NCBI RefSeq assembly: GCF_900100275.1
Contig: NZ_FNET01000015.1
Location: 62,001 to 126,000 of the forward strand
From: Lentzea albidocapillata subsp. violacea
Lineage (GTDB): Bacteria; Actinomycetota; Actinomycetes; Mycobacteriales; Pseudonocardiaceae
Direction: 5' to 3'
Length of the DNA stretch: 64,000 nucleotides
Shown: one piece after another, positions 14,691 through 22,980 of the stretch
Layout: each line of letters opens with the position of its first letter
Position numbering within the stretch: the first letter of the stretch is position 1
Notes under the pieces: generated by a model
The model's input: the letters and a program-made list of their open reading frames with translations, nothing else
What the model was told of the DNA's origin: nothing
The model's database searches: none
Position numbers and translations under genes: made by a program

Positions 14691-17234
14691 CTAACCGTCC
14701 AGCCCGGCCAGCTTCCGCGACGCCTCCGCCTCACCCCACCGGAACCCGATGCGCCGCGACAACTCCACCGCCTCGGCGTACGAGGCACGCGCCTGCTCAC
14801 CCCGCCCGGCCAGCTCGTGCACGATGCCGCGGTCCAGCAGCACACCCGCCTCGATCTGCCTGTCCCCCACCGACCGCGCGAGGCCCAGTGCCTCCTCCGC
14901 CAGCTCCAGCGCCCGGTCCAGGGAGCCGAGCCGGCGGTGGGCGTCGGCCATGTTCGCCAGCGCGTGCAGCTCGCCGGACCTGTCGCCGCACGCGCGCAAC
15001 GTCGTCAGCGTCTCCTCGTAGCAGACCAGCGCGGCCGGGAGGTCGCCCAGCGCGGCGTGCACCAGCCCCAGGTTGGTGCGCACGTAGGCCGCGCCCTGCG
15101 AGTCGTCCAGTTCCTCGCGCAACGTCAGCGACGCCTCCAGCGAGGTCAGTGCGGCGGGCAGGTCCCGGCGGCGCCAGTGGGTGATGCCGAGGTTGTTGAG
15201 GGTCACGGCTTCGAGCTGGCGGTCGTGCAGCTCGCGGGCCAGGGCCAGTGCCGCCGTCCAGTGCCGCTGGGCCTCGCCGAACCTGAAGCCGCGCTCGCAG
15301 GCGGCGCCGAGTTCCTTCAGCGCCAGCGCTTCCGCGCGGAGGTCGCCGAGCGAGCGGGCGGCCTCCAGGGCGAGCGTGTTCAGCGCGGCCCAGTCCGCCA
15401 CCTCGGACCGGCGGCGGAAATACCAGGACAGGCCCGCGGCGAACGCGATCGCGTCGGCCGGCGAGGCCTGGTGCGCGGCGGCGAGCAGGTTGTCGCGCTC
15501 CTCGGCCAGCCAGAGGTCGGCCGGGTTGTCCGCCAGCGCTTCCAGGTAGTGCTTGTGCAGGCGTTCCAGGGCCAATGAGCGTTCCTCGGGCGACTCCGAG
15601 GCGCGGCAGCGTTCGCGCGCGAAGAGGCGCAGCAGGTCGTGCAACGCGAACCGGCCGGGCACCGGTTCCTCGACCAGGTGCGCGTCGGCGAGTTCCGCGA
15701 GCAGGTCCTCGACGTCCGGCACGTCGGTCAGCGCCCGTGCCGCGGCGACCGCGAAGTCGGGGCCGTCGAGCAGTCCGATCAACCGGAACACCCTTGCCAC
15801 GTCAGGAGATCCCAGCTCGGCGTAGCTGACCTCGAACGCGGAGCGCACCGCGACGTCGCCGAGCCTCAGCTCACCGAGGCGGCGCGCCTCGTCCGCCAGC
15901 CGCGCCGCCAGCAACGGTGCGGTCCACTGTGGACGAGTGAGCCGGGCACCCGCGATACGCAGGGCCAGCGGCAGTCCGCCGCACCAGCGCACGAGTTCCG
16001 CCGCGTCCGGGACCTCACCGGCGACGCCCTCCAGCAGCCGGTACGCGTCCTCCAGTTGCAGCGCGCCGAGTTTCACGTACGAGGCACCGTGCAGCGAGGT
16101 GAGCGGGCGGCGGGACGTGATCAGCACGGCCGAGCCGGGACCGGTCGGCAACAGGCGGGTGACCTGGCCGGCGGTGGCGACGTTGTCCAGCACCACGAGC
16201 AGCCGGCGTGACGCGGTGAGCGAGCGGTAGCGCAGGGCCTCCTCGTCTCCGGGCCGTTCGCCGAGCGCACGCAGGAACTGGCTCAGGATCCGGTCCGAGG
16301 CGCCGTCGGAGAGGTCGGCGTAGAGCTGGCCGTCCGGGAACCTCGCCGCGATCTCGTGCGCCGCCCGCACCGCGAGCGCCGACTTGCCGATGCCAGCCGG
16401 CCCTGTGATCACGCACACCGCGACCCGGTCCGGCCGCGGCTGCGCCTTGATCAGGTTGAGCTCGCGGCCGCGGCCGGCGAAGGTGACCACGTCCGGCGGC
16501 AGCTGCCGGATCGCCGCCGCCCCAACGGGTTTCGCGCGCAGGAGCTCGGCCTGCAGCCGCCGCAGCGACTCCCCCGGTTCGACGCCGAGCTCGTCGGTGA
16601 GCACCCGGCGGCACTCCTGGTAGGCCGCCAGCGCCTCGGCCGGACGCCCCGCACGGTGCAACGCGACCATCTGCTGCTCGCGCAGGCGTTCGTTCAACGG
16701 GTGCTCCCGCACCCACTCGTTCAGGTCCGCGACGATCTCGACGTGCCGGCCGAGGTCGAGCTCCGCCTCGGCGCACTCGACCCGCGCGGCCAGCCGCAGC
16801 TCCTCCAGCTGCGCGACGACCCCGCGCAGCAGGCCGGACGCGGCGAGATCGGCGAGGGCGGGCCCGCGCCACAAGGCGAGCGCCTCGCGGTAACCGCGCG
16901 GCGTGCGTTCCCTGCGGGCGACGTCGAGCAGCTCGGCGAACCGGGTGAGGTCGAGCTCGGCCGGATCGATCGACATCAGGTAGCCGGGCGCCCGCGAGAG
17001 CAGCCGCGAGCCGACGATCTTGCGCAGCTGGTAGACGTAGACCTGGAGGTTCTTCAGCGCCGTCTTGGGCGGCGCGTCGTCCCACAGCACGCTGATCAGC
17101 CGGTCGACCGGCAGCACCCGGCCGGGCTGCGCGAGGAGCAACGCCAGCACAGCTCGTTGTTTGGGCGGCCCAAGGCTCAGCCGCACGCCGTCGTCGGCGT
17201 AACACTCGACCGGCCCGAGCACCCGGAACTCCAC
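14691..17234 (-). CDS. SARP-family regulator, AfsR-like (BTAD, NB-ARC, TPR)
   Basis: An 847-residue multidomain activator. The N-terminal OmpR-type winged helix is at about 1-90 (FRVLGPVE, LGPPKQRAVLALLL, LKNLQVYVYQLRKIV), with the BTAD domain at about 95-240. An NB-ARC/STAND ATPase at about 255-500 has P-loop ITGPAGIGKSALA, RLLVVLDNVA as Walker B and GGLPLALRIAGARL as GLPL motif. C-terminal tetratricopeptide repeats run from about 600 to 840. This is the architecture of AfsR, which controls secondary metabolism. A GTG at 17234 with GGGAGC upstream is chosen; the frame extends nine codons further. No adjacent biosynthetic genes are seen, so its targets are probably elsewhere. It faces the small HTH gene across a palindrome. 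Confidence 0.9.
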   Translation of the reverse strand: MEFRVLGPVECYADDGVRLSLGPPKQRAVLALLLAQPGRVLPVDRLISVLWDDAPPKTALKNLQVYVYQLRKIVGSRLLSRAPGYLMSIDPAELDLTRFAELLDVARRERTPRGYREALALWRGPALADLAASGLLRGVVAQLEELRLAARVECAEAELDLGRHVEIVADLNEWVREHPLNERLREQQMVALHRAGRPAEALAAYQECRRVLTDELGVEPGESLRRLQAELLRAKPVGAAAIRQLPPDVVTFAGRGRELNLIKAQPRPDRVAVCVITGPAGIGKSALAVRAAHEIAARFPDGQLYADLSDGASDRILSQFLRALGERPGDEEALRYRSLTASRRLLVVLDNVATAGQVTRLLPTGPGSAVLITSRRPLTSLHGASYVKLGALQLEDAYRLLEGVAGEVPDAAELVRWCGGLPLALRIAGARLTRPQWTAPLLAARLADEARRLGELRLGDVAVRSAFEVSYAELGSPDVARVFRLIGLLDGPDFAVAAARALTDVPDVEDLLAELADAHLVEEPVPGRFALHDLLRLFARERCRASESPEERSLALERLHKHYLEALADNPADLWLAEERDNLLAAAHQASPADAIAFAAGLSWYFRRRSEVADWAALNTLALEAARSLGDLRAEALALKELGAACERGFRFGEAQRHWTAALALARELHDRQLEAVTLNNLGITHWRRRDLPAALTSLEASLTLREELDDSQGAAYVRTNLGLVHAALGDLPAALVCYEETLTTLRACGDRSGELHALANMADAHRRLGSLDRALELAEEALGLARSVGDRQIEAGVLLDRGIVHELAGRGEQARASYAEAVELSRRIGFRWGEAEASRKLAGLDG

Positions 17235-17280
17235 AGCTCCCGATCGTAACCACCACAACACCTACGGCGGGCCGCCTTAC

Positions 17281-17303
17281 TACTTGACGGCGGCCGTCAA
17301 GTA
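17281..17303. promoter_or_regulatory. Perfect inverted repeat TACTTGACGG-CGG-CCGTCAAGTA
   Basis: Ten-base arms at 17281-17290 and 17294-17303 are exact reverse complements around CGG. A further half-site, TGTCAAGT, abuts the GTG of the downstream HTH gene at 17322. The left arm contains a TTGACG hexamer and a TATCGT lies at 17309, so an operator overlapping a promoter is likely. Confidence 0.6.
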
Positions 17304-17321
17304 CTTGCTATCGTCTGTCAA

Positions 17322-17786
17322 GTGGCGACCACCTCGGAACACGTGGACCTGCGGACCGACCTGATCCGGCTCGTGACGAGCCGCCTGCTCGACCCGCTGG
17401 AAATCCTGCTACCGCAGGCCGATCTCGCCGGCCTGCGGTCTTCCGTCGAGGCCGACGCCGAGATGTGGGCGGCCCAGCTCCTGGGCCCCGACGACACCCT
17501 GGCCCGGCAGGTGGCGATCCGCCTGATGTCCGTGCTCTACCCCGGCGACACCCCGTTCGACCCGCCCGAAAGCTGGTGGGCGACACCGCTGGGCCGCGTC
17601 GCCGCACGCCGCGCCGGCCACCCGAGCAGGGACCACGTCTCCCTCGGCGTGGCTGGGGCGATGCTCGGCATCACCCGCCAGGGCGTGCACGACCTCGTGA
17701 ACCGCAACAAGTTGCTGCGCCATCCCGACGGTGGCGTCACCGTCGACTCGATCCGCGCCCGTCTCGGCCTGAGGAGAGAACAGTGA
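17322..17786 (+). CDS. Small HTH protein of unknown family
   Basis: A 154-residue protein I do not recognise as a named family. Its last 50 residues form a likely helix-turn-helix of the MerR/excisionase type (LGVAGAMLGITRQGVHDLVNRN, then LLRHPDGGVTVDSI). The N-terminal 95 residues are helical, with an acidic amphipathic stretch and WWATPLGRVAARR. The GTG start lies directly downstream of an exact palindrome with an extra half-site, suggesting an autorepressor. The stop overlaps the GTG of the hydrolase gene (GTGA at 17783), so it probably controls and is coupled to that enzyme. Confidence 0.7.
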   Translation: MATTSEHVDLRTDLIRLVTSRLLDPLEILLPQADLAGLRSSVEADAEMWAAQLLGPDDTLARQVAIRLMSVLYPGDTPFDPPESWWATPLGRVAARRAGHPSRDHVSLGVAGAMLGITRQGVHDLVNRNKLLRHPDGGVTVDSIRARLGLRREQ

Positions 17787-18508
17787 AGCTCGCGGCGACG
17801 GACTTCGGCGGCGACGACTCGCCTTTCCTGCTCCTGCACGGGCTCGGTGGTGACAGGTCCGCATGGGAAACGCTTGCGCCGCACCTGGACGGGCGCGCGG
17901 TGGCGGTCGACCTGCGTGGGCACGGCGAATCCGGTGACGGCCCGTGGGACTGGGAGGCGGTGCTCGACGACCTGGACGACACCGCTGTCCACTTCGGACT
18001 GGAAGATCCCGTCGTCGTCGGGCATTCGCTGGGCGGCATCCTCGCGGGCATGTGGGCGTTGCGGCATCCGTCGTGCCCGGCGGCGGTGAGTCTGGACGGA
18101 CACCGTTCCGCCACCACGCATCCGGCGAACTACGCGGGACTTGCCGAGGACGCGGTGACCGAGGGCCTGGCGCGGCTGAACGCGATGTTCACCGCCCAGC
18201 TGGAGATGGTCACCCGCCCGGACCGCTCGATCACCTCGGCCCTGCGCACGGCACCCGAGTTCCTGGACGCCCTGCCGGTGTTCGCCGAGGTCTCCTGCCC
18301 GTTCCTGCTGGTGCTCGCCACCCGCACCCTGCCGGTGCCGCCCGATCTCCTGCCGTTGATGGACGCCCACCGCGCGGGACTGCGCCGCGACCTGCCCCCG
18401 AACGTGCGCGTGCACGAGATCGACGCGACGCACGGCATGGTGTCCGAACGACCGGCGGAGGTCGCCGAGATCGTGAATCACTTCGTGAGCAACCGCTTCA
18501 ACGCCTGA
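17783..18508 (+). CDS. Alpha/beta hydrolase
   Basis: A 241-residue alpha/beta hydrolase. LLLHGLGGDRSAW gives the oxyanion loop, GHSLGG at about residues 76-81 the nucleophile serine, and DATHGMV near the C-terminus the catalytic His. The size and motif LRGHGESG resemble esterases and enol-lactonases; the substrate is unknown. The GTG start overlaps the upstream stop and GAGGAGAG sits 6-12 bases before it. The 3' end overlaps the convergent TetR gene by 31 bases. Confidence 0.82.
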   Translation: MKLAATDFGGDDSPFLLLHGLGGDRSAWETLAPHLDGRAVAVDLRGHGESGDGPWDWEAVLDDLDDTAVHFGLEDPVVVGHSLGGILAGMWALRHPSCPAAVSLDGHRSATTHPANYAGLAEDAVTEGLARLNAMFTAQLEMVTRPDRSITSALRTAPEFLDALPVFAEVSCPFLLVLATRTLPVPPDLLPLMDAHRAGLRRDLPPNVRVHEIDATHGMVSERPAEVAEIVNHFVSNRFNA

Positions 18509-19077
18509 CGGGCCCGGCGCGGCGCCGCGCTGTCGTGCTCCAGCTGCAGGAAGTGGTTGAGCGCCAGCATGACCCCGAGGATCTCGTAGATCAGCTGCTC
18601 GACGTCCGTGTCCGGCTTCAGGTCTCCGTCGCTCACCGCACGCCGGATGTGGATCCGCAGATCCCTGCGCCACAACGCGTTCATGCCGGCCAGCGCGTCC
18701 CGCACCCGACCGCTGCGCCCGTCGAACTCGGCCGTGGCGGCGGTGAAGAAGCACCCGCCCGGCAGCACCTCGCGTTCGAGGTAGGACACCCAGGCCTCGC
18801 AGACGTCGATCAGGCGCGGCAGCCCGGACGGCATCTGCTTCACCTTGCGCGGCACCTCCCGCAGGAAGACCTCCGCGGCCTGGTCGACCACCGCGAGCTG
18901 CAGGGCCTCCTTGGTGCCGAAGTGCCCGAGCAGCCCGGCCTTGCTCATCCCCAGCTCCGCCGCCAACCGGCCGATCGTCAGCCCTTCGAGCCCCTCCGCG
19001 GAGGCGATGGCGAGGCTCCGGTCGAGGATGCGCTGCCGTGTCTCCAGGGTGTCGGCGACAGATCTGCGCGGGCTCAT
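18478..19077 (-). CDS. TetR-family repressor
   Basis: A 199-residue regulator with a canonical N-terminal TetR HTH at about 12-58 (ILDRSLAIASAEGLEGLTIGRLA, in parts; GMSKAGLLGHFGTKEAL). An all-helical ligand domain with a TetR_C-type GGCFF motif follows. It is divergent from the FabH-like gene, and an ACCGATCGGT palindrome overlaps the promoter between them. It therefore most likely represses itself and the ketoacyl synthase in response to an acyl or lipophilic ligand. Confidence 0.88.
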   Translation of the reverse strand: MSPRRSVADTLETRQRILDRSLAIASAEGLEGLTIGRLAAELGMSKAGLLGHFGTKEALQLAVVDQAAEVFLREVPRKVKQMPSGLPRLIDVCEAWVSYLEREVLPGGCFFTAATAEFDGRSGRVRDALAGMNALWRRDLRIHIRRAVSDGDLKPDTDVEQLIYEILGVMLALNHFLQLEHDSAAPRRARQALKRLLTK

Positions 19078-19106
19078 CTTTGTAGTTTACGTCTCTTTAG
19101 CTACCG

Positions 19107-19116
19107 ACCGATCGGT
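19107..19116. promoter_or_regulatory. TetR-type operator ACCGATCGGT
   Basis: An exact 10-bp palindrome within CCGACCGATCGGTTG, 30 bases from the TetR start and just before a TATATT -10-like hexamer at 19120 that would serve the FabH-like gene. This is typical of a repressor site covering a divergent promoter. Confidence 0.55.
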
Positions 19117-19158
19117 TGCTATATTCGCCGGGTCACCCTGGCCGAAGGAGAGTTCACC

Positions 19159-20103
19159 TTGTCCGGTTCCCGTGTCGTCGCGCTCGGCCACCACCAGCCC
19201 GAACGAGTGCTGACCAACGCCGACCTGGAAAAGATGGTGGACACCAACGACGAGTGGATCCGCCAGCGCACCGGCATCTCCACCCGCCGCATCGCGGCTC
19301 CCACGGAAACCGTGGCCGACATGGCCTCCGAAGCGGGCGCGAAGGCACTGGCCGCCTCCGGCCTGGCCCCGTCCGACATCGGCCAGGTCATCGTCGCGAC
19401 CTGCTCGGCCATCGACCGGAGCCCCTCGACCGCGGCCAGGGTGGCGGCGCGCCTGTCGATCCCCTCCGCGGTGGTCTTCGACCTGAACAACGCCTGCGCG
19501 GGCTTCTGCACCGCCCTCGCCACGGCCGACCACACCATCCGGGCAGGTGCCGCCCAGCACGCCCTGGTGATCGGCGCCGAGAAGATGTCCGACCTGGTCG
19601 ACTGGACCGACCGCTCCTCCTGCATCCTGCTCGGCGACGGCGCCGGAGCAGCAGTGGTCAGCGCCTCCCCGGACGCCCAGATCGGCCCGGCCACCTGGGG
19701 CTCGGACCCGACACGCGCCAACGCCGTCCGCCTCGTCGACGACTGGCAGCCGCGCTTCGCGCAGGAGGGCCAGGCCGTCTTCCGCTGGGCCACCAGCGAA
19801 CTCCCCGCCATCGCCGCACAAGCGTGCGCACGAGCAGGCATCGAGGTCACCGACCTCGCCGCCGTCGTCACGCACCAGGCCAACCTGCGGATCATCGAGG
19901 CCATGACGAAGCGACTCGGCCTGCGGGACGACGTGGTGATCGCGCGCGACGTCGTGGAGTCCGGCAACACCTCCGCCGCCTCGGTACCTCTGGCTTTGTC
20001 CAAGATGGCCGAGCGCGGGGAACTTCCGTCCGGCCAGCCCGTCCTGCTGTTCGCGTTCGGTGGCGGGCTGTCGTGGGCGGGCCAGGTGATCACGGCTCCG
20101 TAG
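19159..20103 (+). CDS. 3-oxoacyl-ACP synthase III-like enzyme (FabH family)
   Basis: A 314-residue thiolase-fold ketosynthase. The FabH Cys-His-Asn triad is visible: C113 in NNACAGFC, H239 in THQANLR and N270 in SGNTSAAS. The GGGLSWAG C-terminal loop is also present. It condenses an acyl-CoA primer with malonyl-ACP or a related substrate. I chose the TTG at 19159 because AAGGAG lies eight bases upstream and it begins the conserved N-terminus; no ATG or GTG is suitably placed. No ACP or other fatty-acid synthesis gene is adjacent, so it may be a stand-alone acyl transfer or priming enzyme under TetR control rather than the housekeeping FabH. Confidence 0.88.
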   Translation: MSGSRVVALGHHQPERVLTNADLEKMVDTNDEWIRQRTGISTRRIAAPTETVADMASEAGAKALAASGLAPSDIGQVIVATCSAIDRSPSTAARVAARLSIPSAVVFDLNNACAGFCTALATADHTIRAGAAQHALVIGAEKMSDLVDWTDRSSCILLGDGAGAAVVSASPDAQIGPATWGSDPTRANAVRLVDDWQPRFAQEGQAVFRWATSELPAIAAQACARAGIEVTDLAAVVTHQANLRIIEAMTKRLGLRDDVVIARDVVESGNTSAASVPLALSKMAERGELPSGQPVLLFAFGGGLSWAGQVITAP

Positions 20104-20115
20104 GGGCGCCCTTGT

Positions 20116-20167
20116 GTTGCGCGGCAGGGCGAAGGCGGAGCCGAGCCACCCTGCCGCCCAACGCAAC
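20116..20167 (+). terminator. Hairpin downstream of the FabH-like gene
   Basis: GTTGCGCGGCAGGG at 20116-20129 pairs with CCCTGCCGC...CGCAAC at 20149-20167, with a small internal bulge. It begins 13 bases after the stop and is the likely transcription end. Confidence 0.6.
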
Positions 20168-20291
20168 GGCGAAGCCGAGGCGTCCCTCCGCACACAGGGC
20201 AATGGCGAAGCCGAGGCGCGTGAACCTCTCCATGCCGGTCAAGCGGTGGTGACCCACGCACTCGGCCCGGTACTGCCCGCCCGGCCGCCCA

Positions 20292-20322
20292 CGCAAGGCG
20301 ACCGCCCGCACGGCAGGCGACC
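20292..20322. repeat. 31-bp dispersed repeat, copy 1
   Basis: The 31 bases starting CGCAAGGCGACCGCCC are identical to 55434-55464, 35 kb away. Both copies are followed by a C-rich stretch and CCGCTGGAAC. It belongs to a short GC-rich intergenic repeat family located after the 3' ends of genes. Confidence 0.8.
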
Positions 20323-20430
20323 ACCCCGCTGGAACGCCACAAGCCCACGCAAGCCGACCCGCACGGTGCCACCCCGCCCGCACACGCAAGGCCACCACCC
20401 CGCTAAACCCAACAACCCCAGAAATAGGCC

Positions 20431-20467
20431 GGTGTGGCGACTCGGGAGCCCTCCGAGCCGCCACACC
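20431..20467. terminator. Strong hairpin
   Basis: GGTGTGGCG at 20431-20439 pairs with CGCCACACC at 20459-20467; inside, CTCGG pairs with CCGAG. It probably separates the rightward FabH-like transcript from the leftward redox operon. Confidence 0.6.
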
Positions 20468-20624
20468 GTTGGTGACGCACGAGAGGAAGGTTCAGGCTGC
20501 CGGCGCGGGAACGAGCGCATCGCCGCGTGACGTCATCGGTCCGCCACCTGGCCACGCGGGCGACGTCGGAGTTCGCCGTTCCCGCTTGCCCTGTACCGGC
20601 AACCTGAAATCCTCCACTACCTGG

Positions 20625-21995
20625 TTAGGGCCTCGCGCGTCCTCCGCCCACTCGCACCATCTCCGGCCTCGATCGCGAATGCCTCCGCCGCTGCAATGGC
20701 GGCGACATCGACGACGAGACGGACGGGGGAACGGATGATGCGTGGGCGGCGACCGGTTCGGGAACTGGGATCATGGTGGTCGGCAGAACTTCCGGTGCCG
20801 CGGCGGGCTGCGGCTGTGTCCACACTGGAACGTTCGTCTCGACCGTGTTCTGCCGGAACAGTTCCGGGGTCTCGGTGATGATCTTGCCCGGCGATTCCAG
20901 GCCCACGATGCCGACGAGCTTGCCGTTGGCGATGAAGCCGGTGAGTCCGTTCACGTCGGTGGTGTCGGTGCCCAGGACGGGCAGGCCCGCGCCCTGCACG
21001 CGCATGCCGTACTGCTCGGTCCAGAAACGCGGGACCGGGGTGTAGGTCTTGGCGTGGTTGCGGCCCACCAGGAGGTTCTCGGCCGCGGCGCGGCCTCCCT
21101 CGACGGCGTTGAGCCAGTGCTCGACGCGGCGCACGACGCCGTTGAAGCGCATGTTGGGCCAGCGGGCCACGTCACCGCAGGCGACGAGGTTCTCGGCGCC
21201 GACCACGTGGTTCGTGGAGTCGCACAGCACGCCGTCGGAGATGTCGAGGCCGGAGCCCCGCAGCCAGTCGACGGCCGGGGAGGCGCCGACGGCCAGCACG
21301 ACGCACGAGGCGAAGAAGACCTGGCCGTCCGACAGGTGGATGCCGATGCCGCCCGGCTGGCGCACCCAGTGCTTGATGCCGACGCCGGTGGCCAGGCGCA
21401 CGCCGTGCTCGACGTGCGCCTCGGTGATCTTCTTGCCGATGTCGTCACCGACGACACCGCCCAGCAACGCGGGCGAGCGCACGATCAGGGCGACGTCGCG
21501 GCCCAGGTGCCGGATCGAACACGCGAGCTCGCAGCCGATGAACCCTCCGCCGATGACGGCGACGAGGCCCTGCGACTGACGGATGTTCCTGCGGATCGCG
21601 ACCGCGTCGTCCAGCGTCCGCAGCACGTGCACCCGCGGGTCGTGGCGTGGAGCCCCGCCCATCGCCCTGGCGTCGACGCCGGTAGCGATGATCATGCCGT
21701 CGTACTTGATCTCCTCGCCGCCGGGCACCCAGACGGACTGCTTCCGGGGGTCCAGGTGCAGGGCCGGGGAGTTCAGCCGCCACTCGGCGTCGAGGTCACC
21801 CGAGAACGACAGCAACGCGTCGTCCGGGGTCCACTCACCGGTGATGATCTGCTTCGACAGGCATGGGCGGTGGTACGGGAGGTGGCGCTCGGCGGACAGG
21901 ATGGTGATCTGCCCGTCGAAACCCATCTCCCGCAGCCGTTCCGCGGAACGGACTCCACCGAGTCCGCCGCCGACGACCACGATCCGTTCGCTCAC
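20625..21995 (-). CDS. FAD-dependent ferredoxin reductase
   Basis: A 456-residue pyridine-nucleotide-disulfide-type oxidoreductase of the ferredoxin/rubredoxin reductase class. It has an FAD GxGxxG (VVVGGGLGGVRSAERL), an NAD(P) GxGxxG (VAVIGGGFIGCELA), ATGVDAR, and GDVARWPN as the second FAD motif. The last 55 residues are a Pro/Ser/Arg-rich tail absent from typical 400-residue homologues. The GTG at 21995 overlaps the stop of the upstream ferric-reductase/ferredoxin gene (GTGA), so the reductase very likely feeds electrons to that protein's iron-sulfur domain. It is the last gene of the leftward redox operon. Confidence 0.88.
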   Translation of the reverse strand: MSERIVVVGGGLGGVRSAERLREMGFDGQITILSAERHLPYHRPCLSKQIITGEWTPDDALLSFSGDLDAEWRLNSPALHLDPRKQSVWVPGGEEIKYDGMIIATGVDARAMGGAPRHDPRVHVLRTLDDAVAIRRNIRQSQGLVAVIGGGFIGCELACSIRHLGRDVALIVRSPALLGGVVGDDIGKKITEAHVEHGVRLATGVGIKHWVRQPGGIGIHLSDGQVFFASCVVLAVGASPAVDWLRGSGLDISDGVLCDSTNHVVGAENLVACGDVARWPNMRFNGVVRRVEHWLNAVEGGRAAAENLLVGRNHAKTYTPVPRFWTEQYGMRVQGAGLPVLGTDTTDVNGLTGFIANGKLVGIVGLESPGKIITETPELFRQNTVETNVPVWTQPQPAAAPEVLPTTMIPVPEPVAAHASSVPPSVSSSMSPPLQRRRHSRSRPEMVRVGGGRARP

Positions 21996-22822
21996 TTCAC
22001 TCGCTCCCTGATCTCGATCGCGCGCATCGGGCACGCGCGGGCTGCCGACCTGGCCTGAGCGAAGTGCTCCTCGGGCGGGCGTCGGTTGTAGGTCAGGCGG
22101 TTGTCTTCGATCAGCTGGAAAACATCCGGGGCCTCCGCCTGGCAGGTGCCGTAGCGGTGGCACTTCTCGTTGTTGACGCTCACGTCCATCGCGTCGCCCT
22201 CGCCGATACCGGGTTCCTTGCCGCGTTCGGAGTCGAGCATGCCGATCTGCATCAGCACGTCGGGCGGGAGGAACCGGGCCAGGGCCAGGGTCGCGGTGGG
22301 GACGAGAACGGTGAGGCCGGCCAGCCAGAGAACGGACAGGTTGCCGTTCGCGATGGCGCCGAACCACGAGTGCACCACGGTGATCGCCACCGCGATGTAC
22401 GCCGTTTGATGGAACCTCAACCACTTGCGGTAGAAGACTTTGTGCCTCATCGAGGCGAGCACGGCGATCGCGAGCATGACCTCAAGGCCGAGGATGCCCA
22501 GCGCGTGCCGGAACAGGCCGCCGTCCACGAACGGCAGAATCAGCTTGATGATGCTGAGGGGGGCACCCTGCAGCAACGAGAAGGCGAACGCGTGGATGCA
22601 GCCGAACGCGATCGCCAGTGAGGCGAGCACCATGTGCCCGTTCTTCAGACCTTCACGGCCGGTGAGCTTCTCGGCCCATCCGGTCGCGATCAGCACGCCC
22701 CAGGACAAGGTCGCGCACATCAGTACATAAGCCAGCCTGGCGGAGATCTGGGCCATCTTCTTGACACCCGAGTCGAACTCGGCTGACTGGGCCACCAGGA
22801 GCGGAATCTGGCTCGACAACAA
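21992..22822 (-). CDS. Ferric-reductase-like membrane domain fused to 3Fe-4S ferredoxin
   Basis: A 276-residue fusion. Residues about 25-195 form several transmembrane helices with paired histidines typical of cytochrome b/ferric reductase domains (GHMVLASLAIAFGCIHAF; RFHQTAYIAVAITVVHSWF). Residues about 210-276 are a ferredoxin with CHRYGTCQAEAPDVFQ and ACPMRAIEI, three cysteines as in [3Fe-4S] ferredoxins of P450 systems. It should pass electrons from a cytoplasmic NAD(P)H reductase through haem across the membrane. The start is a TTG at 22822, selected because GGAGGAAG lies just upstream; an ATG 22 codons in is the alternative. It is coupled to the ferredoxin reductase. Confidence 0.85.
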   Translation of the reverse strand: MLSSQIPLLVAQSAEFDSGVKKMAQISARLAYVLMCATLSWGVLIATGWAEKLTGREGLKNGHMVLASLAIAFGCIHAFAFSLLQGAPLSIIKLILPFVDGGLFRHALGILGLEVMLAIAVLASMRHKVFYRKWLRFHQTAYIAVAITVVHSWFGAIANGNLSVLWLAGLTVLVPTATLALARFLPPDVLMQIGMLDSERGKEPGIGEGDAMDVSVNNEKCHRYGTCQAEAPDVFQLIEDNRLTYNRRPPEEHFAQARSAARACPMRAIEIRERVK

Positions 22823-22980
22823 CTCTTCCTCCGGAAAGAACTTCTCGCGGGAACCCGCCCGGTCCTGGGTGCAGGAGTGGACACATCAGGGCCGGGCGGG
22901 TGGGAACAGGTCCGCGTTGGAGTGCCTCTGACCTTGGGACACCACCTCCGTTTTCCGTCGTGCAACGGGGTCTTGCGGAA

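Larger units (their letters stand above)
20168..20624. other. Non-coding repeat-rich spacer
   Basis: About 450 bases without a credible gene. It holds two copies of GGCGAAGCCGAGGCG (around 20167 and 20203), a 31-base repeat shared with 55434-55464, and a strong hairpin at 20431-20467. Frames open here are low-complexity Arg/Pro/Gly translations of the repeats. Confidence 0.6.

Noticed and set aside
20469..20738. 89-codon rightward frame in the spacer before the redox operon
   Set aside because: Composition is low-complexity, it overlaps the end of the ferredoxin reductase gene, and it has no ribosome binding site.
21996..22424. N-terminal extension of the ferredoxin reductase frame
   Set aside because: It only overlaps the coding sequence of the upstream ferric-reductase/ferredoxin gene in another frame; the FAD motif begins at the GTG at 21995.
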